From: Methanoregula sp.
GTDB lineage: Archaea > Halobacteriota > Methanomicrobia > Methanomicrobiales > Methanospirillaceae
Assembly: GCA_030694985.1 (NCBI GenBank)
Contig: JAUYTV010000009.1
Span: 19,964 to 83,963, forward strand
Direction: 5' to 3'
Length of the DNA: 64,000 nt
In this document: in pieces, positions 56,533 through 64,000 of the stretch
How positions within the stretch are numbered: the first letter of the stretch is position 1
Layout: every line of letters begins with the position of its first letter
Made by a program: the position numbers and the translations under genes
The notes under the pieces: model-generated
Seen by the model: the letters and a program-made list of their open reading frames with translations, nothing else
The model's database searches: none
What the model was told of the DNA's origin: nothing

Positions 56533-56987
56533 CTGCATATACTCCCACCCATGTAGGCAGCGTAACGAAATACGTAATGGTGGAGTCGTTTGATATTACG
56601 CCGGCAGACCTTGCGCTCCGGGGCTACGAGATCTCTAAAGGGGTGATGATCAAAGAGACCTGTTTTGGTCTGGTCATCAGCGGGAAAGAGGAAGAGGTTG
56701 ACAGGATCGTTACCGAACTGCGGAAGATCGATCCCGACCACATCTTTGTAAAAGATCGGGGCTTTCCACCCGGAGATGCCCGCCGTTGCCGCGCAAATCT
56801 CGGCGGGGCCCGGCCCGGATATAACGGTCTGGAATTCGAGATGTCGATCATCCCGTACGTCTCGCACGGGCTTGAAGCGCTCAAAAATATTGATGAAAAG
56901 ACCGTTCCTCCCATGGAAAATCCACTGGAGCGCCCGTTACTCGATATCTATAAACTCAAGAAACTGATCGATGCACAGGAGTCCTGA
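56529..56987 (+). CDS. Methanogenesis marker protein 6
   Basis: A 152-residue methanogen-specific protein. Characteristic parts are KYVMVESFDITPADLALRGYEI, VKDRGFPPGDARRCRANLGGARPGYNG-like Gly/Arg-rich centre (two short halves around RCRANLGGARPG), and FEMSIIPYVSHGLEAL. Its exact function is unproven; it always travels with MCR activation genes. Its ATG overlaps the marker 3 stop by 4 bp. Confidence 0.92.
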   Translation: MTAYTPTHVGSVTKYVMVESFDITPADLALRGYEISKGVMIKETCFGLVISGKEEEVDRIVTELRKIDPDHIFVKDRGFPPGDARRCRANLGGARPGYNGLEFEMSIIPYVSHGLEALKNIDEKTVPPMENPLERPLLDIYKLKKLIDAQES

Positions 56988-56988
56988 A

Positions 56989-57435
56989 ATGGTAAAAGTA
57001 TTCATCTACCCGGCAACGAGCCTCATCCTCTCTGACATGGTAGCACGCTTTGGGCACACACCCCTGTCGTCTGCTACTGCGATTCGTGAACGCATCCAGA
57101 CCGCAGGACTCGAATCACCGCCGCTCCAGATCACACCAGAAGAGCCAAAGAAGGGATTGAAATGGGCTGCCGTAGAAGTCCCCGCAGGGGTTCGTGGCCG
57201 GATGTCCCTCTACGGGCCGATGATCGAAGCATGCGAAGCGGCGATCATCATCAATGATGCTGACCTTGCATTCGGGTGCATGGGATGTGCCCGCACCAAT
57301 GAGCTGATAAAGTTCCTTGTGCACCAGAAAGATATCCCACGGCTCGAGCTGAATTATCCCAAAAATGATGATGAAGGCGTGAAGTTTGTGGCTGCAATCA
57401 AGCGGTTCTTAACCGAACTTGGAGAGGCGAAATGA
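56989..57435 (+). CDS. Methanogenesis marker protein 5
   Basis: A 148-residue methanogen-specific protein. It opens [23 protein letters not shown] and carries [21 protein letters not shown], with a CMGC Cys pair that could bind metal or a cluster. The ATG at 56989 lies 1 bp after the marker 6 stop, with AGGAG upstream; the longer frame from 56971 would overlap. The next gene overlaps its end by 4 bp. Confidence 0.92.
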   Translation: MVKVFIYPATSLILSDMVARFGHTPLSSATAIRERIQTAGLESPPLQITPEEPKKGLKWAAVEVPAGVRGRMSLYGPMIEACEAAIIINDADLAFGCMGCARTNELIKFLVHQKDIPRLELNYPKNDDEGVKFVAAIKRFLTELGEAK

Positions 57436-58670
57436 CACAACCGGTACGCATTGCACAACTCTCCTGCGGGCCGGAATATTCCGGTATCCAGCACGAGATC
57501 GATGAGGCAGCAAGAGAAGTCGGCGGTGAGATCTTTTACCCTGATGTTGCCTTGAAAGACATCCGCAGGGATTTCACCAAATTCGGTCTCGATGTAAAGA
57601 GCCCGGACTTGAAACTCGCGATTGCCCGGGCCATAGCCCTTGTGGAGGGCCGGGTAGAAGCCGATGCGGTCTTCATTGCCACCTGCTTCCGTTGCGCCGA
57701 AGCAGCCATTGTCCGGAACGAACTGCGGCGTTACATCAACGAGCATTCACGATTGCCTGTGGTCAGTTACTCGTTTACTGAGCGCACAACATCCGGCACA
57801 CTCCTCACAAGGATGGAGGCACTCACGACAATTGCACGGCGCCGTGCCCTGCTCGCACGGGAAACCCAGAAAGGTCTTACCCTCGGCCTTGACTCAGGTT
57901 CTGCAACAACAAAAGCGGTCGTGATGCGGGATAACAGGATCATAGGCACAGGCTGGCAGCCCACGACAGAGGTTATAAAAAGTGCCAATGAAGTGATCGC
58001 CCACGCACTCTCAGAAGCCGGAGTCACCCGCGACGAGATTCAAGCAGTCGGGACTACCGGGTACGGCCGCTTCCTTATTGGTAAAGAGATCAATGCTGAC
58101 TTAATCCAGGAAGAACTCACCGTCAACTCGAAAGGAGCGGTCTATCTTGCAAACCGCCAGCATGGGCCGGCCACTGTAATCGATATCGGTGGTATGGACA
58201 ACAAGGCAATCTCGGTGATGGATGGGATCCCGGGTGTTTTTACTATGGGTGGAATATGTGCCGGGGCCAGCGGGAGATTTTTAGAGATGACGGCAAAGCG
58301 GCTCGGTGTTGAGATCACCGAACTCGGTCCTCTATCGATGAAAGGTTTTGGCGGGCGCGTGCCGATGAACAGCTACTGTATCGTGTTTGGGACACAGAGT
58401 TTAGTCAACGCCCTTGCTGCCGGCAGCACCCGTGAGGATGTGGCAGCTGCCGCATGTCACAGTGTTGCTGAGCAGGTATACGAGCAGCAGCTGCAGGAAG
58501 TCGATATCAAGGAGCCGGTGATCATGGTCGGGGGCACATCGCTCATCGAGGGGCTCGTCTTTGCCATGGGAGAACTCCTCCAGACCAAGATTGTCGTGCC
58601 GCCATACTCACAGTATATCGGTGCCGTGGGATCTGCACTCCTTGCATCAGGTTTCATAAAGGACGATTAG
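57432..58670 (+). CDS. Methanogenesis marker protein 15 (activator-type ATPase)
   Basis: A 412-residue protein with an N-terminal region of about 145 residues and a C-terminal BadF/HgdC-type ASKHA ATPase domain. Phosphate loops are [15 protein letters not shown] and [14 protein letters not shown]. The family's cluster-binding Cys is in [15 protein letters not shown], with further Cys at NSYCIVFG. Relatives are ATP-driven electron activators of 2-hydroxyacyl-CoA dehydratases, so an ATP-gated electron donor role in MCR activation is a reasonable inference. Confidence 0.93.
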   Translation: MTQPVRIAQLSCGPEYSGIQHEIDEAAREVGGEIFYPDVALKDIRRDFTKFGLDVKSPDLKLAIARAIALVEGRVEADAVFIATCFRCAEAAIVRNELRRYINEHSRLPVVSYSFTERTTSGTLLTRMEALTTIARRRALLARETQKGLTLGLDSGSATTKAVVMRDNRIIGTGWQPTTEVIKSANEVIAHALSEAGVTRDEIQAVGTTGYGRFLIGKEINADLIQEELTVNSKGAVYLANRQHGPATVIDIGGMDNKAISVMDGIPGVFTMGGICAGASGRFLEMTAKRLGVEITELGPLSMKGFGGRVPMNSYCIVFGTQSLVNALAAGSTREDVAAAACHSVAEQVYEQQLQEVDIKEPVIMVGGTSLIEGLVFAMGELLQTKIVVPPYSQYIGAVGSALLASGFIKDD

Positions 58671-59252
58671 ATGCTTGCCGTTGAGTACTTTGAAGTGGAA
58701 TGCCCCGAGCCGGTCGGGGCTGAGTACTACAAGCAGATCACAAACGATGTCCTGCTCGATCACAATCTCTTAAAAGTTATCGAAAAACTCCACATCTATC
58801 TCGACCCAAAGGTGCCAATCTTTGTCGCAGTAGGCATACTCAAGCCGATCACCACCGTTGTCAAAGTGGGAGATATCGCAAACGTCAATCCGCAGGAGGG
58901 TAAGATGACGCTCGTCATCACCGAAGAAACTTACCTTGCATCGATGCTCAGGATATTCTGGGAGCGCTTTGGTAAGGACCGGGTTGAGCAACCCGACCGG
59001 TTCACCGTAGTGCTCTACAATGTTCCTGTGGAGGCAAAAGAGATCGAAGCGATCGTGATCGGCAATCCCAGCGAATCCTTAAACAAAGACCTGATCTATG
59101 CATTCCGCCAGATTGCGCCGGAGGGCTTTCGTCTTCGCAGCGAGCGTTTTTATCAGGGAAAGTTCTCGTTTGTTTCCAGTGAGAATACGCTTGTTGAGAA
59201 CATCGACGAACTCGTAAAGGAAAAGTTTGCCCTGATGGGAGAGACGCCATGA
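58671..59252 (+). CDS. Methanogenesis marker protein 17
   Basis: A 193-residue methanogen-specific protein reported as part of MCR-activating complexes. It opens MLAVEYFEVECPEPVGAEYYKQI and has YLDPKVPIFVAVGILKPITTV and FTVVLYNVPVEAKEIEAIVIGNP. No known enzyme motif. It starts directly after the marker 15 stop and overlaps marker 7 by 4 bp. Confidence 0.92.
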   Translation: MLAVEYFEVECPEPVGAEYYKQITNDVLLDHNLLKVIEKLHIYLDPKVPIFVAVGILKPITTVVKVGDIANVNPQEGKMTLVITEETYLASMLRIFWERFGKDRVEQPDRFTVVLYNVPVEAKEIEAIVIGNPSESLNKDLIYAFRQIAPEGFRLRSERFYQGKFSFVSSENTLVENIDELVKEKFALMGETP

Positions 59253-60187
59253 CGCTTGTACCGGTCACCTACAAGGGTGGCATCTACCAGCACGATATTG
59301 TGATCGATCTCATCGAGGATCTCGGGGGCTACGTGGTCCAGAAGCACGTGCTCGCCCAGGAAGTGGTGCTCCAGTGCTTTGTGCCCAGAGATGATATCGA
59401 GCTTATCCGGGAGATCTCACGGCCGATTTTTGGAGAAGTGACCGATTCACCACTGGTCGGGACCGAGATTGCGATTGTCAGTATGAGCTTGGAGATCCAT
59501 CACCTTCCCCACCCGTCCTGCGACATCGCCGAGTACGTCCGCCGCATAGGGGCAAAGAGTAACATGGTGAGCCTTGCGAGGGGACCCGGAAAGCGGATCA
59601 CCGGGCTCAATGACGAAGAGCGGGATGTGATCAACGAGCACGACATCGCTGTCTACCTCATGGGCAATTTCGAAACCTGCATAGAGCACAAGATGCCCAT
59701 TCTCCTGCGGGGAATTGAGGTGCCGGTCGTAGTCTGCGGCGGCCCGGACAAGGAGACGCTCATAAAAATCATTGATCCTCCGGTGGAAGGGTATGTGGGC
59801 GGGGTTGGGAGGTTCATGCGGCGAACCAAGGAGGCTGACCAGCTGGACAAACTTGATGAGATCATCGCAGAGATCACCCGGGTGCTGGAAAAGAAACGCG
59901 AAGACGTATCAAAAGATCCCCTTTCGGTAGCCCCGGCCCGGCTCATGAACCTGATCAAAGAGCGGGTGCCGGCGATCCTTGAAGTGACCTCCCCCACACC
60001 ACTCACGGTCCAGATGGCCGGGCTCCGGGTGAAGCTACCCTACGACACGTTCGCTCCTGAATTACGGAGGATGGAGATCGAAGACGGGATCACGCTCGGG
60101 GATGTGGCAGAGATCGAGCCTTCGCGGATGCGGGACTATATTCTTGTCAAAGTCCTGCCTTTTTCAGAGACAAATACGGTGATATGA
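59249..60187 (+). CDS. Methanogenesis marker protein 7
   Basis: A 312-residue methanogen-specific protein, also linked to MCR activation. Characteristic segments are VTYKGGIYQHDIVIDLIEDL, YLMGNFETCIEHKMPILLRGI and PVVVCGGPDKETLIKIIDPPVEGYVGGVGR. Conserved Cys and His (HHLPHPSCDIAEY) could bind a metal cluster. The stop overlaps the start of the following AhpD-like gene. Confidence 0.92.
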   Translation: MTLVPVTYKGGIYQHDIVIDLIEDLGGYVVQKHVLAQEVVLQCFVPRDDIELIREISRPIFGEVTDSPLVGTEIAIVSMSLEIHHLPHPSCDIAEYVRRIGAKSNMVSLARGPGKRITGLNDEERDVINEHDIAVYLMGNFETCIEHKMPILLRGIEVPVVVCGGPDKETLIKIIDPPVEGYVGGVGRFMRRTKEADQLDKLDEIIAEITRVLEKKREDVSKDPLSVAPARLMNLIKERVPAILEVTSPTPLTVQMAGLRVKLPYDTFAPELRRMEIEDGITLGDVAEIEPSRMRDYILVKVLPFSETNTVI

Positions 60188-60726
60188 TGGCAAAAAAAGT
60201 ATCAGCACAATCAACAAAGGACCAGTTCGAAGACAAACTCGCCCTCATCGTGAAGCAGGGCGCTGACGTCACTGCGGATGAATGGCTGAAAGCAATCGAG
60301 GAGGAATATGGGAAAGTGCCCCTTGTATTCAAGCGAATGGGCGAGCGTCCCGAAGTGCTCATCTCCCACCTGCTCTACAAGGGGACCGTGGCTCAGACAA
60401 GCCCACTTGATCCCAAGTACGTGGAACTGATCAGCATGGCGGTAGGTGCAGCCCTCAAGTGCCCGCACTGTACAGGGTACCACATGCAGGCAGCCATTAA
60501 GATGGGAGCCACCCGCGAGGAAGTGCTTGAGGTGATTCTCCTGTCGGGTATGATCTCGAACTCTTCGGTGCTTGCCAATGCGTACAGGATCATTGATGAC
60601 AAGCTGGAGAAGTGCATACCGTGCGAGACGAAAGGTGTGACACGGGGTGCTGCAAAGAAAGCGGTAGCCGGGAAGGGTCCAGCAAAGAAGAAGCCGGTGG
60701 GAAAAGCAGTTCCGGCGAAACGGTAG
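60184..60726 (+). CDS. AhpD-like carboxymuconolactone decarboxylase family protein with basic tail
   Basis: A 180-residue protein. The helical AhpD core holds the redox motif CPHCTGYH (C93, C96, H100) seen in alkylhydroperoxidase AhpD. A second Cys pair, CIPC (144-147), follows, then a 30-residue Lys/Ala/Pro/Gly tail (151-180, AAKKAVAGKGPAKKKPVGK) like a histone H1 tail. It overlaps marker 7 by 4 bp, so it is the last gene of the MCR activation operon. A thiol-redox role there is inferred. Confidence 0.85.
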   Translation: MMAKKVSAQSTKDQFEDKLALIVKQGADVTADEWLKAIEEEYGKVPLVFKRMGERPEVLISHLLYKGTVAQTSPLDPKYVELISMAVGAALKCPHCTGYHMQAAIKMGATREEVLEVILLSGMISNSSVLANAYRIIDDKLEKCIPCETKGVTRGAAKKAVAGKGPAKKKPVGKAVPAKR

Positions 60727-60828
60727 TAAAAGATTTTCTTTTGCTCAGTGAGGATGCAGCCTTCCATTACTGCAACTTTTTTTTAAGTCAAAGGTATGTA
60801 TAAACCGATCCGATCACAATCATAGATC

Positions 60829-61344
60829 ATGACATCATCAACACGTCACACCGGGCGATACCTGCCCGGGATCATAGGACTGGGGATTATGCTGGTACTG
60901 GTGCTGCTCGTCAGCGGGTGCACCCAACCTGCAGCTAAACTCCCGGCCACAGCACAGGTTTCAGCAGCAACCCCGGCACCCACGGACATGACAACAACTC
61001 TGGCAGCAGGAGCAAAGAAGATGCTCACCTTTACTGAAGCAGATAATGGAAAAACCCAGGACATGGCACAAACTACGCGGTTTGCCATCCAGCTTGCAGA
61101 AAATCCCACCACCGGATTCCAGTGGAATGCAACCCTGTCACCCGGCCTTGAACTCCAGTCATCAGACTACCGCATGAATGACGCGGCCCCGGGTATGGTT
61201 GGCGTCGGGGGAACCCGCACCTGGATTATCATAGCAAAAGATCCTGGTGCCCAGAAATTCTCCGCATCGTATCATCGTTCATGGGAGCCGGTAACCGGTA
61301 ACGAAACGGCCTATAACGTGAACATAAACGTTCTGAAAATTTAA
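60829..61344 (+). CDS. Chagasin-type (I42) protease inhibitor lipoprotein
   Basis: A 171-residue lipoprotein. The signal peptide ends in LLVSG-C31 and is followed by an Ala/Thr/Pro linker to about residue 60. The C-terminal domain shows the three loops of chagasin-like cysteine protease inhibitors: NPTTGFQW, VGVGGTRTW and HRSWEP. It would guard against papain-like proteases outside the cell. TATAAA lies about 30 bp before the ATG, suggesting a leaderless mRNA. Confidence 0.85.
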   Translation: MTSSTRHTGRYLPGIIGLGIMLVLVLLVSGCTQPAAKLPATAQVSAATPAPTDMTTTLAAGAKKMLTFTEADNGKTQDMAQTTRFAIQLAENPTTGFQWNATLSPGLELQSSDYRMNDAAPGMVGVGGTRTWIIIAKDPGAQKFSASYHRSWEPVTGNETAYNVNINVLKI

Positions 61345-61472
61345 AACAGCGGTTAAAAAACCGTCTCTCCATTTTTTTAGGTCCGGTACTGTTTTATCAT
61401 CTCACTTGGATCATTGTCCCGAACTGGGAACCCTCACATCTTTTTAATCCCACACCACCCACCTTTACCATA

Positions 61473-63278
61473 ATGTGCGGTATCGCAGGACTGTACTGTC
61501 TTGACGGGAAAGAGCCGGACAAAAAGCTCCTCACCGTTATGTCCGAAAGGCTCGCTCACCGGGGACCAGACGGTGAGGGCACCCATATTAATGGTCCGGT
61601 ATCATTAGCCCACCGCAGGCTTGCGATCATCGACCTCTCTGATGATGGACTCCAGCCGATGACCAATGAGGATGGCACACTCTGGCTGGTCTTCAATGGT
61701 GAGATCTATAATTTTGTTGAGCTCCGTGAGGAGCTAATCAAAAAAGGCCACATCTTCCATTCCAAATCCGACACGGAAGTGATCCTCCATGCCTACGAGG
61801 AATGGGGACACGAATGCCTCAACCGGTTCAACGGCATGTGGGCTTTTGCACTCTGGGATGAACAACGGCAGGAACTGTTCTGTGCACGGGATCGCTTCGG
61901 GATCAAACCGTTCTATTACGCTTATATTGGGGATTTGTTCCTGTTCGCCTCAGAGATCAAGGCGCTGCTCGCTCACCCGTCAGTGGGCACAAAACCGGAC
62001 GATGCTACGCTGGGAACGTATCTCGCATGGGGGGTGCTCGACCATTCCGAACGGACGATGTTTGACGGTATCCTACAGCTGAAGCCTGCCCATGCAATGG
62101 TGGTAACAAAGGACGGGGCACAGCCACCGTTCAGGTACTGGGATGTGTTGGTCAACGCGAAGATCAGTGACAATGTGCCAGACGCAGAAGTGGCATCGAA
62201 GCTCCGTTCCCTGCTGCACGATGCCACAAGCATCCATCTCCGGAGCGATGTCGCTGTCGGCACCTGCCTGTCCGGTGGCATTGATTCATCTGCGCTAACC
62301 GCGATCATCAACGGGCTGATTCGGGAAGAGGCACCGGCAAGTGTCGGGGCACGGCAGAAGACGTTCTCTGTTGTCTTTTCCGACAAAAGATTCGATGAGA
62401 GCCGGTTTATCGATAAGATTGTTGCCGCAACTGGTGTGGATGCACATCGTACGGAACCCTCTCCGGAAGAGCTCTGGGATGATATTGATCAACTCGTTTA
62501 CATGCAGGATGAGCCGTTCGGTTCGCTCTCGATATATGCCCAGTACTGCGTGATGCGGCTTGCCCGTAAGCAGGTCAAGGTCGTGCTCGATGGGCAGGGG
62601 GCTGATGAACTGATGGCCGGATACCTTGCGTACCAGGGCAGTTATATCAGTGGACTGCTCCGCTCGTTCCATGCATTCACCGGACTCCGGGAGATCATCG
62701 GAAGCCTCAGGCACCATCGCGGTTTTTTTAGTTCAGCAGTAGAGCAACTGTTCGTTCGCAAAGGGCGTCGTGGTCTCCTGAAGTGCACTGGGTTACCAGT
62801 AGACCGGTACGGAGGACGGTTAGACGAGGTTTTGCTCCGCGAACTGAACAGCACCAACCTGCCGGCACTCCTCCACTACGAGGACCGGAACTCCATGGCG
62901 TTCTCGATCGAATCACGGGTACCCTATCTTGATGTACGATTCGTTGAGTATGTCGCATCACTCCCCCTCAACCAGAAAATCAGAAACGGCGTAACAAAGA
63001 TCGCTCTACGGAATGCCATTTCAGGAATTGTTCCTGAATCCATCCGCTGCCGTATGGACAAGATGGGTTTTGTCACCCCGGAAGAGATCTGGATGAAAGA
63101 GGTGCTCCGTCCTTTCGTGCTCGAAGTACTCAGCTCTCATGAGTTCCAGGCACGCCCGTACTGGGATGCGGATGCGGTTGTTCGGAACTATCTCTCGTTT
63201 CTTGAGGGGAAAACTGCCTATTCGCAGGAAATCTGGAGGATCATCTGTGCTGAACTCTGGTTCAGGAAATTTTTTTAG
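61473..63278 (+). CDS. asnB: Asparagine synthase, glutamine-hydrolysing
   Basis: A 601-residue enzyme making asparagine from aspartate, ATP and glutamine. The N-terminal glutaminase begins MCGIAGLYC, with Cys2 as nucleophile, so the start is fixed. The synthetase domain has the PP-loop CLSGGIDSSALTAI (about 268-281) and VLDGQGADELMAGY. The absence of a Shine-Dalgarno and a T/A element (TTTTTAAT) about 30 bp upstream suggest a leaderless mRNA. Confidence 0.95.
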   Translation: MCGIAGLYCLDGKEPDKKLLTVMSERLAHRGPDGEGTHINGPVSLAHRRLAIIDLSDDGLQPMTNEDGTLWLVFNGEIYNFVELREELIKKGHIFHSKSDTEVILHAYEEWGHECLNRFNGMWAFALWDEQRQELFCARDRFGIKPFYYAYIGDLFLFASEIKALLAHPSVGTKPDDATLGTYLAWGVLDHSERTMFDGILQLKPAHAMVVTKDGAQPPFRYWDVLVNAKISDNVPDAEVASKLRSLLHDATSIHLRSDVAVGTCLSGGIDSSALTAIINGLIREEAPASVGARQKTFSVVFSDKRFDESRFIDKIVAATGVDAHRTEPSPEELWDDIDQLVYMQDEPFGSLSIYAQYCVMRLARKQVKVVLDGQGADELMAGYLAYQGSYISGLLRSFHAFTGLREIIGSLRHHRGFFSSAVEQLFVRKGRRGLLKCTGLPVDRYGGRLDEVLLRELNSTNLPALLHYEDRNSMAFSIESRVPYLDVRFVEYVASLPLNQKIRNGVTKIALRNAISGIVPESIRCRMDKMGFVTPEEIWMKEVLRPFVLEVLSSHEFQARPYWDADAVVRNYLSFLEGKTAYSQEIWRIICAELWFRKFF

Positions 63279-63409
63279 CCAGCATGCCAGCGCGTGCTTT
63301 CGTGCCTGATATTCACCTAACTTTTCCTTGATTTTTCACACTACCGAGAAGTCCTCCCGATAAAACCGGAAGGTTTTTAGGTATGTAGTGTATAATATAT
63401 CCATTACTT

Positions 63410-64000
63410 ATGACGTTCATCAGAAAAATCAAAAAACCGAGCGGAACGTATCTCGCTGAAGTGGAAAGTTATCGAATTGATGGAAAAGTTAAACAGCGTG
63501 TCATCAAGTACTTGGGAAAGGAGATCGATGGCAAGGCAGAAAAAAGAGTACTCGCAAGCGAAATCAAAGTTGATAATGTCAAACAGAGTTTTGATGTTCT
63601 GGCAATCGACACAATCGCGCGGGAACTGGGTATCACATCACTTGCGAACAAACATGTGCTTGCATTAGTCTACTCGCAAATTCTTGAAAAACGAAGTATC
63701 AACCAACTTGAAGAGTGGCTACGATTCACAGAGATACCGGAAGCGCTTGGTATTGAAAAGGTGTCAACAAAATCCCTGTATGAATCATTGAGCGACATTG
63801 ACGAAAACGAAATGTCTGCAATCAATGAAAACCTCTACAAAATTTTCAAAAAATGTGATAAGTCCTGTGATGTCGCAGTGATCGATGTCACCGACACTTA
63901 CTTCGAAGGGAGTCATGAGGAGATCAAACGACGAAAGGGTAAGGATGGCAAAGTTCGAAAACTCCTTCAAATCGGACTTGCTGTAAGTTTCGAACAGGGT
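63410..64000 (+). mobile_element. IS1634-like transposase gene, 5' part (cut by window edge)
   Basis: An open frame from the ATG at 63410 runs to the window end (197 codons, incomplete). It starts TFIRKIKKPSGTYLAEVESY and has KQRVIKYLGKE, ILEKRSINQLEEWL and CDVAVIDVTDTYFEGS, the last holding the first catalytic Asp of the DDE domain. This is the layout of IS1634/IS4-group transposases. The left end of the element should lie between the asnB stop (63278) and 63410, but its terminal repeat cannot be confirmed without the right end. Confidence 0.8.

Noticed and set aside
55839..56867. A 342-codon minus-strand frame
   Set aside because: Antisense to marker proteins 3 and 6; composition is low-complexity Ser/Arg/Pro.

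Overview
The window is a stretch of chromosome from a methanogenic archaeon. The evidence is archaeal information-processing genes (aIF5B, S6e, S8e, TFB, Gar1, SRP19, RadB, RIO2), a complete A1AO-type ATP synthase operon, and a methyl-coenzyme M reductase (MCR) activation operon made of component A2 and methanogenesis marker proteins 3, 6, 5, 15, 17 and 7. Gene content (COG1361 proteins, kinase-less multi-PAS regulators, TrmB regulators) and moderate GC point to Methanomicrobiales, probably the Methanoregula group. That placement is inference.

Layout. 0-8 kb: an ABC exporter (ATPase on the minus strand, two permeases on the plus strand, one fused to a PrsW-like membrane protease domain), small lipoprotein and membrane genes, and a methyltransferase/flavin-reductase pair behind a large palindrome. 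8-17 kb: translation and transcription genes, tRNA-His and two tRNA-Ala genes, hypB and SRP19 sharing a promoter, and gar1-tfb. 17-24 kb: rio2-DUF460-thiL on the minus strand, then a tRNA-thiolase-like protein, an internally deleted K+ channel and nadE on the plus strand. 23-30 kb: a COG1361 surface protein divergent from a TrmB regulator, an NrpR-type effector domain, a flavoprotein disulfide reductase and lysS. 30-41 kb: the minus-strand atpHIKECFABD operon, running on into pgk, rlmH and a YkgJ-type gene. 41-44 kb: an accessory island with an AbiE toxin-antitoxin pair, a PIN-toxin remnant and about 2.3 copies of a 335-bp tandem repeat. 44-53 kb: a Cdc48 ATPase divergent from larC-radB, an HTH-PAS regulator, dapF and ribose-1,5-bisphosphate isomerase. 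52-61 kb: a HAD phosphatase, then the MCR activation operon ending in an AhpD-like protein with a histone-like basic tail, then a chagasin-type lipoprotein. 61-64 kb: asnB, then the start of an IS element that runs off the window.

Many genes appear leaderless, with a TATA box about 26-30 bp from the start codon. Operon-internal genes overlap by 4 bp or carry Shine-Dalgarno motifs. Several promoters contain perfect inverted repeats around the TATA box: at 6.1 kb, 7.9 kb, 24.6 kb, 28.8 kb and 42.9 kb. These are good candidate operators. The most interesting leads are the MCR activation operon with its tailed AhpD partner, the ABC permease/PrsW fusion, the shared central TATA box of hypB and SRP19, the degraded K+ channel, and the repeat/toxin island.
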